A DNA stretch of 64,000 bases from Tanytarsus gracilentus (GCA_038502055.1 JAXRKN010000044.1:9697501-9761500), one strand, 5' to 3'. Positions 23,753 through 38,145 are shown, counted from the stretch's first letter. Notes: generated by a model not told the origin, from the sequence alone. Numbers and translations are program-made.

Positions 23753-25128
23753 TTAAGTCTCTCTCAACACCGGTAAAATGTTCTCTCTAAACCAGTTTTT
23801 ATCTAATTCTAAATGTTCCATCGGCGCTTCAAGCATGATAAGCTTTCCATCCTCCTTCATCTTCTTTAAACCCAGACAATCTCGTTGAAACAATTCTGTC
23901 TCTTCCATTTTCAAGCTCCTGCCACCGCTATCGCGAAATCCAAAATGCGTTGACTCATTTGGTATAATTGAGATATCATTTGCATATTTTACGAGGACAA
24001 ATCTCTTTAACGCTTGCAAATTCTTTACATAATTTTTATTATAATGGATCTCATTGTTGATAACGGCGAGGAAGGTGCTACTGCGTCTATAGCGGATTTC
24101 GTTAAATTCATCGTGCCAGTATGTTGATGGAGCAAGAGCGTTTTGGAAAATTCTATTGTAAATATTTGAGGAGATTTTTTAGTCGTAAAGTGGAATTTTA
24201 TGCTGATTTAAATCTCACCTGTCGTAGACAAGCAGACCAACTTTTAACTTTAATCTCTGACACTTCTGCTGACCATAAAGTTGAGTGCATCTTGGATACT
24301 GATAAACACCCTGATGAGGACCACCAAGAGATATCAAATTAAGCATCGGTGGTGATGGACACGACTCAGCGAGTCCTCTCCTTATTTAATAAAAAATTTG
24401 ACATTGAAATTGATTGAATTTTAAGAAAATTGATCAACTCACAAAAATAATGCACCTTGCGAAAAGCCAACAGCATTATAGCCGTTTTTGAATTTTTCAT
24501 AATGCTGAAGTTTGTTGCAGACATATTCAATCTAGGGGAAGGTGATTTGATTTTATTTGCTGTTGCGATGTAAGTTTTAGTCGATTCGTTTTAAGAATTT
24601 TTAATTTTTAAAAAATAATTAAGGGTAGAAATTCAAAATTTCCAAATTGTTTATTTTTCCACCCCTGTAATATTATTCGATTTTCACAAAAATTTATCTT
24701 CAATTTCATCAAAAAAACCTCACAAGAACGAAACTTGTTCTTTTCAGGTTTTTGAATATCAGAACCATAAAAAGTATTAAATGCTACACGCGATAAAACT
24801 CACCTGATGAAACGGATGCCACGTGAGACTAAACGTGAAATCATCGCGGGTCGAATTTCCAATCTTAGCTGACCTGACGTAGACATCATTGTCTAGCTCT
24901 GACATGAGAAAATCGTGGTACAATTTTCCCTCTTTATCACAGCATGTTTCACCTTCAATAAAGAGTCGCTAAATTTAAATCAGAATTGATAGCGAGAAAA
25001 AAAAGATTTGGGTCATTACCAGCAGAATGCCACAGTAAAATCGGTCGGTATTTTTCACTGTAAACACGATGTAGAACACATGTAAATATAATGAAATTAA
25101 AACTGATTCTCACTCGTCTTAACGGCAT
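23753..25128 (-). CDS. Palmitoyl-protein thioesterase 1-like, copy C
   Basis: Third PPT array member. Five exons, 25020-25128, 24804-24952, 24443-24531, 24219-24380 and 23753-24152, encode 302 residues. Introns 1, 3 and 4 share position and phase with the introns of copy B. Intron 2 (between HPFHQ and IEYV) is found only here. A signal or anchor segment follows a basic start (MPLRRVR, then FNFIIFTCVL). Triad: Ser110 in GFSQGA (the last Gly of the usual GGxxG run is Ala), Asp in VKYANDISIIP, and His283 in MEHLEL. TYWHDE keeps the WHD block. A TCAGTC initiator lies 30-35 bp before the ATG (25158-25163). The reading frame is intact, so it is likely active, but whether its substrates or tissue differ is unknown. 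Confidence 0.9.
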
Positions 25129-25157
25129 TATTATATCGTCGTTGACTTCCAAACACC

Positions 25158-25163
25158 GACTGA
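25158..25163 (-). promoter_or_regulatory. Initiator motif of PPT copy C
   Basis: TCAGTC on the minus strand, followed by GG, matches the arthropod Inr, with its A at 25161, 33 bp before the ATG of copy C. No good TATA box lies at -30 (only an A-rich TAAAAAT about 22 bp upstream), so the call is weak. Confidence 0.3.
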
Positions 25164-28100
25164 GTCAAGAGCTGGCATTTTTAGATGCTCTCAAAGAACT
25201 TTTTTTTCAGGTTATTGGTGGATGGACTCTTTTGTTGTATACGTACATAGCGAGGTATTATAAATTCCACACATGTGATGGCGCAAAAAAAAGTAGGACG
25301 GGATTTGATGAACTACAGTTGCTCCTTAAATCTTTGAAGTGAAGTGCGAAGTGAAAAAAACAATCTTAAAAATTAAAAACTTCTCAAAATTTTGACAATT
25401 TATTTTGATTAAATATTTTAATTAATTTATCAAAACAAGTCAAAATGATTGATCGATTTTACTTTAAAAAATTAATTTTTATTATTTTTAGCCTAAATTA
25501 TCGAGTGTTCTGCTCAACTGTCAATGAGCGAACAGAAAATCTCATTTAGTTTCGGTTAAAAATTATTTTTTTTATTCTTTAGATTCACCCGAAAAAATAT
25601 CAATGAACTCTTCTGTTGTTGATTTCTTTTTCTTCCCTCACTCTTTCATTATTTTTTTCGCACACCGGTGTACGCTCTTTAAATCTTTTTTACTTTATCG
25701 AATATTTTTTGAAGGTAGGTTATTTAAAGAAGCGCTTTATGTACTTGTGGAATGCCGATGAATATTTGAAGAAATTTTAAATGAATTTTTTCAAACAGAA
25801 AATTTAAGTTGATTTTCTCAATTGAAATTATCTTTTTGAAAACTGATTTTCTTCTGCAAATTTTCACCTAAGAATGAATAAAATTCCAAAAGTTAACTCT
25901 CGAGTCATCAATCACAGAACTGTTTTATGTGTGCATCCATGACCACCACAATGTGCAATTTCTTGTTGTTGAAAATCGTAAAAACGCAAAAATGTAATTA
26001 AGCGGTGATGGAAATGAGGTGAAGCACGCAGGGGAAGCCTTTTCAGTTGAACATGAGGATTTCATACGCAATATTTCATGGAGAACGTATGTAACACACA
26101 TATTTTGTAGGTCATAGTGCCATCATCGTTCAAAATGTAAACAGAAATTTTCATGATAGAGAAGCTTTTATGGATGATACATTGAGGTTAATTTAAAACT
26201 TAAATAAAAAGTTCATGGAAAATTTTAAGCTATGAAAATATTTCAATAAAAGTGTTCCGCCCCATCTCGAAGGCCTCCGAAAAATATTTACAACGACGCA
26301 AAAGAAGAAGAATGGCCTACATCCATATTTAAGTTCCATATCATGCAAAATCATTCTTTAATCTTCTTCTTTTCTTTCCCTTCCAAAAATGATTAATCGA
26401 TTTTTCTCACAACACATCAAAACGCTCTTTCTCCGCTATTATTATTTTATTTTCTAAAGAGCTTGAAAATAAAGCGCAAAATACATAAAATGACGACGAT
26501 GATTCAGTCCGACAACAACAACGAGAGAAAAATAGGTGAAAGGAAGTGGGTCACAATGTTTGTGACGTAATCGGTGTAGAATTTTCTCTCACGGTGCATT
26601 GCGGCGTAGTATGTACAAAAGTATTTTGTTGTTGCACACTCAATTCAGGTGTACGATGAGATTTTTTTAAGTCGCAATACAAAAAAGCCTTGAGAGGGTG
26701 GAAAAAAAATATTTAAACAATGGGAGGAAATTGTTTGTGGATTCAGTTTGCTTTGTGGAGCTTAAAACATGAAAAAATTTAATGATCAGAATTTATGAGA
26801 ATAAATAATGTGTACAATCATTGAATACTGAAAAAGTGCGCAAAAAGCTATACGAGTATAAAAAATCCATACTTGTGTCAATCTCATAATGCATTTGCGA
26901 GGGCGAGAACAATGATGTTTTAGTTGAGCTTTTCAAGGCGCAACTTTCTATAATGCTTTGCCGACGGAGGCTATAAAAACAGTAGACAAAGCATTCACAC
27001 AGCTTTAGCAGGACTTGGGCAATTCTAGCAGTTCCAATTTTCTAGTAAATTCTCATCAGCTTCTGCGCAAAGCTCACTGTCGCCTCCACACACAAACAAT
27101 AAACTTCAACTTCGGCATTTTCCACATTCGTGAGGGAAAAAAAGTTTTTCTTATTCATCCATTTGCGAAATTCAATAAATTGCGCCATAAATGTTATTTT
27201 TTCCCTCTCACCAGCCGATAATGAAATTATTTTCTCTTTTTTGTTCGATGCTTTTAATTAAGGTTTGAGTGCACACAACTAATATTTGGGTGTTTTGAAA
27301 TAAATGAATTAAAAATCAATCGGGTTTGTGTGGAGTGAGAAAAGTACGCAATTACATAACGTATAAAAGCTTCGAAGCAATGTGGTTTTCATGCCTGTCT
27401 GTTGTTGTTGTTCGGCGGGTGGAAAAGAGGGAAGTTTTCTCTCTTTGTGAGCATGAAAAATTTTCTCTTCGCCTACGTCAAAATTGGGTTTGTTGTGAGA
27501 GTATTGCGTCATCGAAATTTATTACGCCGTAGCTCATTTTCCAGCTTTGAGGGTTGTTTATGCGATAAGGAAACTTCATGAAGAAATAAATTTTCTAAAA
27601 TTAATTGGAGAAATAGAAAATTTTATGAAAATCCATCGAGATCTAATTAGGACAATTTTTTATAATTCAAGATGCACCTTAAATAATTTTAATGAAATGC
27701 TTTAATTATTGTTACTATGATTTAAAATTCAATTTTCATTTAAAAAAATTTGAAAACACAAAAAATAATTTTTACGATCGAGTGAAAAATTTATGAGCTC
27801 CACAACCGAAAAGGAAGTCATATCGAGAGTAATTATATCAAATTACAACCAATTTCCACAGCTTTTTCCAAGCTTCCTTCCTTCTTACACTCAAAATGCT
27901 ATTTTAATTGGACTTTGCCACTTTTGCTTTCCTTCCTTTATGCTGCATTTATTTGTGCATATTGCTCAAGAAGAAGAGGAGAGTTAAAAAATAATTGAGT
28001 GCACTAAAAATGTGCTTTACGAGCGGATAATGATTGAAAATGTTTACTTGAGGGACTTAAGGTAATTTCGTAAGAATCGATAAAAATTTACAAGGAAAAA

Positions 28101-31100
28101 TGAAAGGAGTGCTCTAGATGGATAGTCCAGAAAATCCAGGAATTATAATTTTGAGTTAATTTTTTATTTTATTTATCAAAAAAAGTTATTTTTCCACATA
28201 TGAAAATGAAACTTTTTACCTCTTTGTTGTTGTGTAAACAATTAATTTGTCCCTCTCAAATGAAAACACAGGAATTCAATGGAACTCAAAGCGAGCATTC
28301 ACTTTTGTTCTCTTCACAATTTTCATCTCATTTAAAGTTCAACTCTCGAATTTTTATAAAGCGATTGAAAACTTTTCGCTTTGAAATTCTATTATTGTTA
28401 GTTTTCTATAATTGTCACTCGAGAAAACACACAAAAACATCTTTTCTGCACATTGTAGCGTACACGAGTGCCTTTCACTATGAAAAAGAGTACTCTCGAG
28501 AAATAATTAACGTTGAACGATCCAACCTCGAAAGTTTTCATGCTTTCGCCATGCCTTCAAGAGAAGAAAAAAAATACAGCGACGATGAAAATATAATTGA
28601 AAAGGCACTTGAAGGCAATTTGTATGAATTACCACGAATTTTAATTAATTTCTCCTTAGAGTGTGTTTATACAGTTCTTTCGCTGCCATTATGAAAATGG
28701 CAAATACTCAAAGAGAGGAGAAAATTTTCAAGAGCCTCAATTGTCTTCATTCACTTATACTTTATGCAATTACCAACCCTTGCCAAAAAATAAAATAAAA
28801 TAAAGGAGCAATTAGACGAGTTTTCTCGACTAATGAGTGCCAGTACTCTCTTTCTTTCGAGAAACATCAAGTATATTTGTGGTTAAATAAACAGAAGAAT
28901 GACATTGTTGTGTATAATTGATATTAAGTGCAAAACTCCCCCACAACTCTCGCCTCAATTATTGCCATGCTGACTTCTGTCGGCGTCTCTTCAATTTTTT
29001 AACCTCACTCCTTCTAACTTTATAAATATAGCACATGATGAATAATGGAGTGCCAGTACAAAAAGGCTGGATTTATATTAAATTCCAAGAATGGCTTATG
29101 GCTAGACATTTTGTTGGCTATGTAATAGTTAGGCACTTGCACACCTCATAAATTTCATTAATTAATTATCACAGAAAAGGGGAATGAGTTGATAAAAAAG
29201 TAAATAGAGGCAGCACGCAAGGTGTCGTTAAAGGCTTGTGGCAAGTTTTGAAGGAAATAAATTCAAGTTTTAATTAAGTTATTTGAAAATGAACCTTTGT
29301 CGAACTTTTATGGCCATTCGATTTTAATTTTGGGGTAGTGAAAATTAATTTCGGTGACAAATAAACCTAATTTCATAATTATCAAAAAACTTAAAAACAC
29401 TTGCAGTTTAAAATAAATTTATTAAAAAAATGCGCTTTAATCCACCAATAAAAAAATACCTTTCATAATTGCTTTTTGCGACAATAATTCGTCATTAGCT
29501 GTTCATTTGGTTAAGCCACTTAGGAGGAGGAAGGAAAAGGGGAATTGTAATTTCATGTTTATATCACTTTACTCATTCGCTTTCTCGCCCATTCATTTTG
29601 CGCCAACAGTGCTTATCGTTTTATGGCGCATTTCAATCATGAAACGCAATTCAACCTTTCTCTCTCGCGCTCAAGAGGACATCGGCGTCGTCATCGTTGT
29701 CGTCTTATCAATTATTTATGAAAAACACGTGGTATGACTTTCATATAGCGCGGTAATTTTTCACCCCTTTCGCTTCTCACTTATCCTTCTTGTTTCTGTT
29801 ATTAATATCGGCCTTATTTATTATTTTTTTTTCGTTATGTTTAATTGATTTTATGAGAATATTTAATTTTACTACCGAAGTGATATACGTTTACTATATA
29901 CCGCTTCCTGAATTGTTTATGAGCGATTAAAAATTCATGACGGAATTATTGGGAACACAGATTGATCGGGACATGCTTGTGGTTTATATGAGCGTTAAAA
30001 AGAGAATTTTTTTGAAGTTGAATTTTTTAAAAATAATTTTCTCAATTATTTAAGTCTAAATTCTTCAACCTACCCCTAAAAGCCTAAAATCATTCAAGTG
30101 TTGAATTATTAAGTTCACACTCACAAACTTCATGAACTCACTCTCAAACAAAGGAAGTTCATCGACCTGATTATGTGACGTGTCATCATTAATTTTGTTG
30201 ATGTATCAAAATTTTCCTTTAAATTCTCCAAGTTGCCGTCATTGTTAACAAACAACAAAATGAAGTACTCTCTTAATAAATACGAAAAAAAGAAAAACCA
30301 CCCTCACCTAGGTTTTGAGGTACAAAGGTGATTTCACTCGCTGGAATTGTAAACGAAAACAATGAAATATAAAACAGGATGAACAAAAGAAAAGCAACGG
30401 AATTGCATTATTCGAGAGACACGAGAGCATTAGATTGTTCGTAAGTGAATAAAGGGAAGATAAAATGAAAAATTAATCATCTTAAAAGGGATAAAAGTTG
30501 CGTTGGTGGAAACAAAAAACCTTTTTTTCCTCTTATTGTGAAAAGTAGCGATATTGTCTTGTAACGAGAGATTGTACTCGAGATTTTCTCGCAGTGTATA
30601 TTTTAGATCACTTTATTAATACCATCGTTGATGGTGAATGGTGCGGAAAAGAATTGGAGGATGATTGTGATTACAATATGGGGTTTTTTGAAGAATTTAC
30701 TCAAAAAATCGGTAATAAAAATTAAAACCTTCAAGTGACAAATAAATGTGACTAGTCGTGACCTAAATTTTAAAGTTTTAACGGTTTCTTTTTATGTTCA
30801 ATTGAGACAATTCCAACTCTCGTTTTTTCTGAATCCACTCTTGAATGTCAACCATCATTGGTATAAATGCTTTTACAGATAACAAAGCGCCCTTGTGTAG
30901 CATATTTTTCATTTCATCCTCTCTGAATTGTTGTTGAGATTTTCACACACACACACACAAGGAATATAAAAATAGAAAGTTCAATATTTTTCGTGTCGCG
31001 GAAAATTTATTCAAAAAAAGAGAGAAGGTGAAACGAGTAGAGTGAGACGTAAATTGCGTGTGCTCGAGATCACTTAATGCTTTCTCGCTCGTGTATTGAG

Positions 31101-34100
31101 CGAGATTTACTGACTATTAAACATCTTCGCGAATAAAGTAAGTGAAACCTGATAAGGATTTGCATTTCATTATCATCTCATCATTGTCGTCTCGTACGAT
31201 GTACGTTAAAATTTGTATGAGTAGCAAATTTTCTGGAAAAATCACCACACAAATTCTCTTTCTTCGCTCGTCATTGACGTTATCGCGACTATTACAAGCG
31301 AGACCTTTCGCAAGCATATTTGTCAATGTTGTCGGCATTCTTTAATGGAGTGAATAATTTTCGGATGCCATTTAAATAAAAAGAACGATGACTCCGGATG
31401 TAAATTTTCATCTTTTAAGAAAGAGCGAATTAAAATAAATGATGCGATAATGTTTTTCGAACTGCGCTACGATGATAAGGAGCGATATTGATGGCAATAA
31501 TGATGAATAATTGCGTGTTGAGGGGAGAGTGCAAGAAATGTGAAAAGGTCATGGGATTTATGATTGTTAAATATTTTGTGATTGATTTGAGTTCTCAAAA
31601 TAAAATTAGATGGTTAAAAAATTCTCACTTCTAATTTTATTTTTAATTAATAATCAATAAATTACTTTGAATACGAGTAATATTATTGAACTTTTTCCGT
31701 GTCGTGTGAACAAATTTCCAAACAGTGCCTCCCCCCAGAACAATTAGCCTTGAATTAGCCTCAATTCATATTCGTATTTCCTCATCCCTCACCTCAATAC
31801 ACGATGGCCCACCTGATAAGTAATTAGACGTAATTAACTTCCTCATTCTCCCATGTGGTCGCCATCATCGTCGTTGAATTTATTTTCGTTTACTGAAGAG
31901 AAAAAAACTTTTCTTTGTTCAGCTTGATCAAATTTTAATTAAGGAACAAAAAAACTCCGCGAGGCTATCTTCAAGGGGTGGTGAATTAATTTTTATAAAG
32001 ATTTCATCAGGCCTAATGAATATGTTTAATTTTGTTTGTAAAGTTTATAAATTCCAAATGTTGAAACCCTTAGAAATGGCACGAAAAAAAGAACATCTCG
32101 TGAATAAAAAATTTCTTGTCTTTTTGTTTATTCTAATTGATAAAAAAATGCAAGATCAAATATTTGAATTAACTTTTTTTTCTGTTTGCGCTCAAAAAGT
32201 TCATCCTTGTCACTTTGCGATGAATCATTAATGAGCTGAACGCTTTACGATGAATTTTAATTGACTGGCCATTAATTTTATAAGGCGGATAATAAAAAGT
32301 CGACAAGAAGAACTTTTTTTTGCGAGTTTTTTACGACCCATAAAATTTTCTCTCCTTTCAACTCCATCACGAAAAATATTTTACGATCATCGATTGGAAT
32401 TCATGAACGAGTTCAAGTGTCGAGTGAATGAAATTGTGTGTACATCAAATATTTGTAATCGCTTCGAGAGCGAAAAGATATGTTGCGCCCTTTTTTTATT
32501 TTATGGAAACCTCGAGTGTATATTTTTGGCTTTCGTAGAAACGTTTTAAGCTTAAAGCAGTGAGATTCTGAAAATTACATGAACTTTCTTTTTGTGCCAA
32601 TTGTTGCTTTAAAATTTTTTACGACAGATTGAAGATAAAAAAATATTATCGACATCAAGTTTTTTGAAATTATTTACTCAGAAATCATAAAAGTTTTTTT
32701 GGTTCCTTGTAAATCAATTTTGATTGAAGTCGACAAAAAAAGAATCGATTGAAAATCTGTATATGGAGCGAAAAATATTCAGTTGAGAGTAACACATAAA
32801 TAATCGACGTCATGTAATGATCGGGAAAGCATGAGAGAGAGCAACAAAGGTCGCTCGTGGCAACATATCCTATCAGAAATACTCGTTATCCTCTTTATAC
32901 ATGACTCTAAACCGGGATTTTCCCTTTTATCTTTTCAACCGCTCATGCCATACATTTTTTTCACTCATGGCATATCGGGTGTCGTTTTATGCATACGGGC
33001 AAAATTGTGGTGTGATGCGAAAGAGATTTAGGAAGTTGGAGTTGATGCTCATGAATAACTGAATAATTTTTGACTAGATTGGATTGATTTTTTTGTGACC
33101 CCAAAGTGATTTAAAAAACATTGAAAATTTGAATTTGTTTAATTTTTATTAGCAAAAATTTTTAGAATTTTTAAGAATGAAAACTTAATTTTTTTACTAA
33201 TTCCATTTTAGATTTAAACTAGTGAGTTTTCTCTTTTAAACAAATCTTTTCTATACAACATCAAAAAAAATAAAAAATTCAGCAAGAAATTAAATTTGTT
33301 TGGCTTCAAAAAAAATCATTGAAAAGCCGGAAGTAAAATGCCAGGAAGTGAAAGGAAACAATTTTTCTTTGTGTTGCATATTGGGTGGAAATTTTGTACA
33401 CATACGCTAAAAATCAAGCATCAAGTAGCTAACATCAAATTTATATGATTGATATCAAGTCAGAGTGTGAAAAACTCTCAATGTTCAAATTTGATATTTC
33501 TTAGATATTTTGATGGTTATGATATTGTATCAAGTATTACTGAAAGATGATTTTAAAACATAACTTTCCAACCCTTGGATTATTTCTGAAAATAATTCAT
33601 CTGATCAAAAAAGAAATGGAATTGAAATAAAAGACGAAAATAAAGGTAGAGTAATATGTTTGACATTTCCATGATATCATGATTTGAAAGCGATAACAAC
33701 AAGGTAAAATATTTCTTTGACATGTAAGCCGAGAAGAGAAATAAGGAAAAACATTTCTCTCTCCTCCATAAATAGAGCTGTAAAAATTCTGTCGTAAATA
33801 ATTACATTATTCACTCAACCCGAAAAAAATAGAGAAAGCATTTATACTTGAAATCGTATATTATTACTGTTGACTATCAAAGAACGGCGCTCACACACTT
33901 GTACACGCACCACATTTATAGCACACTTGAGTTTAAGTATTGACTACGAGTGAAAGAAAATATTTTTATGACACATTAATGCTCTTCATTTAAGGGAAAA
34001 TTGTGGTATTTAGGAGAAATTTTTATTTCGACTGTTGTGGAAGAAATTGAGTCATTCGGTGGTGGAAATGAGATGGAACTAATTCAGGACTTTTCTAACG

Positions 34101-37100
34101 TTTTGTTAAGGATGAAAACTTAACCTTAAAATATTTTTTTAGAACTTAACAAATTTCTTGTCAAAATTTCTCAACTGAAAGCCCATTAAACAAAATTTTC
34201 TCAAGCACTGCAGAACTATATAATACAAAATGGATGCAATAAAAATGCCAATGGAAATGTGATCCTTTATAAACAATTACTTTTGTCATCATCCTAAGCA
34301 TAGCGAGCTTTCACACAAACATTTTTATTGCGATATTTTTTATTTCCATTCGCATTGATGTCAAGCGTGATTTTTTAGTAAGTCAATCTAATGGGGTTGA
34401 AGTTGATTTATTTTGGATGTATGTCAGTCATAAAATATGGGGCAAAACTTTTTCAAATTATCAAAACTAATTTGACATTTTAAAAAAATTCAATTGCAAT
34501 AAATTTTTTTAAACTTTCAAAGGATATTGCACTTTTTAACTATGAAAAAATCTCATTTAATTTTTATCTATTATGCGATGTCAAAAGAAAGTCTGGAATA
34601 TTTGACAGGATATTGATGAAAAATGATCATGTCACATACGTTCGGATATGAATTTTCTGCACTCCCCTTTTTTTAACTTCCTCGCATTCGTCTCATAAAT
34701 ATTTGAAGGAGCGACTCTTAAATCACGCGTCGTTCATATATCTCTAAATTTTGTGCATTATGATAATAACGTTTTGGTTGATGGTTATGACGAGAGTGGA
34801 GATGAATTTTATTATCATTATTTGTCTTTTGGATTTTGCATAAAATAATTTTTCATGTTACATTTCCAAGAAATTTTTCTCGAGCATGAAAAAAACTCAA
34901 ATTTTAATCATATCTGAATAAATGATGAATGTTTTAATACCCACAATCCACACACATCCTGCTGCGCACGATGATGAAAAAGTTACAATTTTAATCTGGA
35001 AAACAAATCCACTGCAATGGAATTTTTACCCTCAATCTATCGCATACCAACATGTAAATTACAATTAATCCAATTAGTGTATTTTAAAAAGGATGGAAAA
35101 ATATTTCAACTCGAGTGTTTGAGCATGCGAAAAAAAATATTAATGGAAAAATGATTAATTCACTGCCTTTGATAGAACATTCAGTGTTTACGCATGCAGA
35201 GATTAAAGCTGAATTAATATTCATGAGAAAAATTGTTGAATAAAAATTTGAATTTAATATTTCATGTTTGGTAAACTTTTTCATACCAGAAAATTTTATT
35301 TTTCATGTGCAATGTAAGAAGAAGAAATTTTTTCATGCCGTCAGCGTTGAATGAAGAAATAGTGCAAGATGCGAAATGTTTTCATGCGCAATTTCTTTGT
35401 TCATATTTCAGGACAAAAAACATAAAATTTACAAAGTACAAAAAATAGTAACAGCGAGTAAAAATTATTCATAACTTTTTTTATTCTTTGTCGTGTTTTT
35501 TATATGCGAAGTTGATCCTTCCGCATGTGAGCGTGTCGATTTATTATTATCCTCGAAGTATTAAAAATATGGCATAGAACTTTTTAAAATAAAAGTTTTA
35601 AATAATTTTAATAAGTTTGCATCCCTTTACATGTTAACTCAACTTTTTCATAAAACATTTTAATCCATTTTAGCAGCTCAAAGACATCGAGGAAAATCCT
35701 TTCGAAATTAATCCACCACATCCACACGAAAAATAATAAAAATCCTTTTTTGAATTGAAAACAAAGAATAATTTTTTTCTCCATAAAACTTCTCGTGTGC
35801 ATAAATAGCAATGTGGAAAAAAGTTTGAGTTCTCGAAAGTTTTGTAATATGTCTTCACTGGCAAACATAAATCATGGGAAAAATCGAGGGGAGGTTTGTG
35901 TGTATGTATCGAATATACATAAAAATCCAGTGAAAGAGCTTCAAACCCTAATTGCCCTTTAATCTCATTCCAATCGAGCGGACAAAGAACTTTTTACAGT
36001 TTAAATTTGCGCTGCATGCACAAAGCGAAAAAAATGTTGCAAATTGATATTGCGGAAAATTTTGGATTGAAATTAAATTTAAATGGTTAAAACTTTGTAA
36101 ATCGATAATGACAGAAATATTTTTGACTGAAGTTTGAATATTTTTTTAGAAATCTTAAAGTTTTAATTTAGTTTCCAATCAGAAAAATATTTTCCGGTGA
36201 CTTTTTCATGAAATTTCTTAGATTGAGTTTTCGACAGTTTTCAACTGTATTTTAAATATATTTAAGGTAAAAATCATTCATCATTATTTCATCCTAAAAA
36301 AGCTACTGTTTATACTCTAAAGTACAAATAAAATTTTATTGAGAAATTCACAAATGTCATTAAAACAAATAAAAGTTTGATATGTGTTTCAGTTATTTTT
36401 TTAACTGAAAAAATTCAATGAATTTTTTTCATCAATTACAAACTTCTCTAAATTTTAACCTAAAAATTTTCCGCTCAAAAATCTCTGCGAGTGAATTCAA
36501 CAGCACTTTCGAAGCGTTTCATTGGCAGCATGAACTAAAGGTTAAAAAGTTGTTGAAATCACAGCATTTTGCTCGCACAATGATGACATTAAATTTCAAT
36601 TTTCACAGCATGAGCTTTAACGTTTCAATATTATCAGCGAGCAATATTGGAGCTATACAATGTGATGTACATTAAATGATACACGATTGCAGTCAATAAC
36701 ATATAACACAAATATATGTATGAGCGAAATTGGTGGAGGGATGCGATGATTACGTGGTCTGGGACATGGTGGCAGTAAATATTCTCCTATACCGCCAATA
36801 TTGGATCAAACTGCCAATTTCCCCGCACAACTCACAGTGGGAATGAAATGAAAGCGAAATAATCATCACCATAATAATAATGATGAATAAAATTGTGTGC
36901 AATTACTGGACAGAAACGGATGTAAGTTTGATTGTTGAGGATAATTTTTTTTGCTGCTCCATTTTATGAGTTTATTAGGATTTTTTTTAAATTGTAAATT
37001 TTTAAATTAAATTTATGGAAATATGTTACGAAATTATTTTTACAGTAAATTTTTCTCATTACCTTGAGTACAGCATAAGTTGAATGTACTTCCCTCCTTC

Positions 37101-37543
37101 TTTCGCATAACTGGATGCAATTTAATAAAAGTGGTGCTCAATGTGATGGAAATGAAGGAAGAATTTTTTTTTGCAGGAATAAAATAAAATTTATGCTTGC
37201 AGTTTTCTCAATTGAAATATGTTTTTATGACTTTAATATGTAAATAGATCAAAATTGGATATATGTGTGGTGGGTGGAAACGTGAAAATAAAATAAAATT
37301 GAAGAAAATAAAAATTTGAAGAGTCAAATAAAATATTTTGGCATAAAAAGTTAAGAAATTTGAAAATTCATGTTGTGAAATTTCTTTCACCACAATTTCA
37401 ACCGCCAGGTACGTCCCCAAAAAAAACATAATCAGTTTCTGCTCAATAAACTTCATTTTTCGTTATTGGAATTGCTCACTATCGATCATGTTAATATGCG
37501 GAAATAATGCATTGAAAGATGACTTTCTAGATCATAAAGCATA
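25164..37543. other. 12-kb gene desert
   Basis: No ORF here shows family features, and no chain of exon-like frames with matching splice sites was found. The DNA is AT-rich with short GA- and CA-rich tracts such as (AC)n at about 30944-30959. It sits between a compact gene cluster and a lone glycosyltransferase. It could be intergenic regulatory DNA or an intron of a large gene whose exons are elsewhere. Small RNA genes were looked for by eye, and none was convincing. Confidence 0.5.
31810..31836 (+). promoter_or_regulatory. Putative enhancer motif cluster (E-box, GATA, 2 homeodomain)
   Basis: Within 27 bp are CACCTG (31810-31815, E-box), TGATAAG (31814-31820, GATA) and two TAATTA cores (31821-31826 and 31831-31836). 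Such packing is usual for enhancers, but AT-rich DNA makes TAATTA common, so this is only suggestive. Confidence 0.25.
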
Positions 37544-37707
37544 TTCACCGGGACTTCTTTCCCTCAAAATCGCTTCTTTGGTGGCGACGCATAACTAAAA
37601 AATAATATGATTTAGGGATCTGTTTTTCCGAATGTGAAGTTTTGATATAAAGTTTCACCGGGACTTCTTTCCCTCAAAATCGCTTCTTTGGTGGCGACGC
37701 ATAACTA
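37544..37707. repeat. Perfect 54-bp direct duplication, 110-bp period
   Basis: The same 54 bases (starting TTCACCGGGACTTC and ending GACGCATAACTA) occur at 37544-37597 and 37654-37707 with no difference, separated by 56 unrelated bases. The unit is GC-richer than its surroundings. It contains CACC and GGTG arms and a GGGA/TCCC pair that could fold. I do not recognise it as a known RNA or transposon. Confidence 0.85.
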
Positions 37708-38130
37708 GAAAAAAGCAGTCACATATGGAATGATTTTGCAATTTTTATCAAATAACAATTTGTATGTCGAGCATTCGAAATGAGCGAAGAACATTTTTTT
37801 TGATAAATGTGGCATTTGCGTAAGTTTAATGGCGTCCGTGGATATTGAAGCGAAAGAGTTTTATGCGGAAATTTTGTGTGATGCTTCATAAATCCAGCAC
37901 TCACTGCATAATTTGTCGATTATTATCGAGACACACACATTATCATATTGAATTTGAATTTGCGCTCATGAATCAATAGAAAATCATTTTATCTCCTCCC
38001 GAATGGATTATTTTTTATAAGAGGAAGTCATATGAGATTTTAATGGAGCGTATTTTAATCTAATTGACTTGATTCGATTCTTATATTTTAACCATTAAAT
38101 TTTAAAAAGTTTTGATGATTTTCAATTTTA

Positions 38131-38136
38131 TTTATT
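38131..38136 (-). terminator. AATAAA polyadenylation signal of UGT
   Basis: Minus-strand AATAAA only 10 bp beyond the TAG stop of the glycosyltransferase. It implies a very short 3' UTR if used. Confidence 0.45.
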
Positions 38137-38145
38137 GAACTCAAA

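Noticed and set aside
26940..27010. CTATAAAAACAG followed by an initiator-like TTCACA as a promoter
   Set aside because: No gene follows; the next frame (27015-27221) has no family features. TATA-like sequences are common by chance here.
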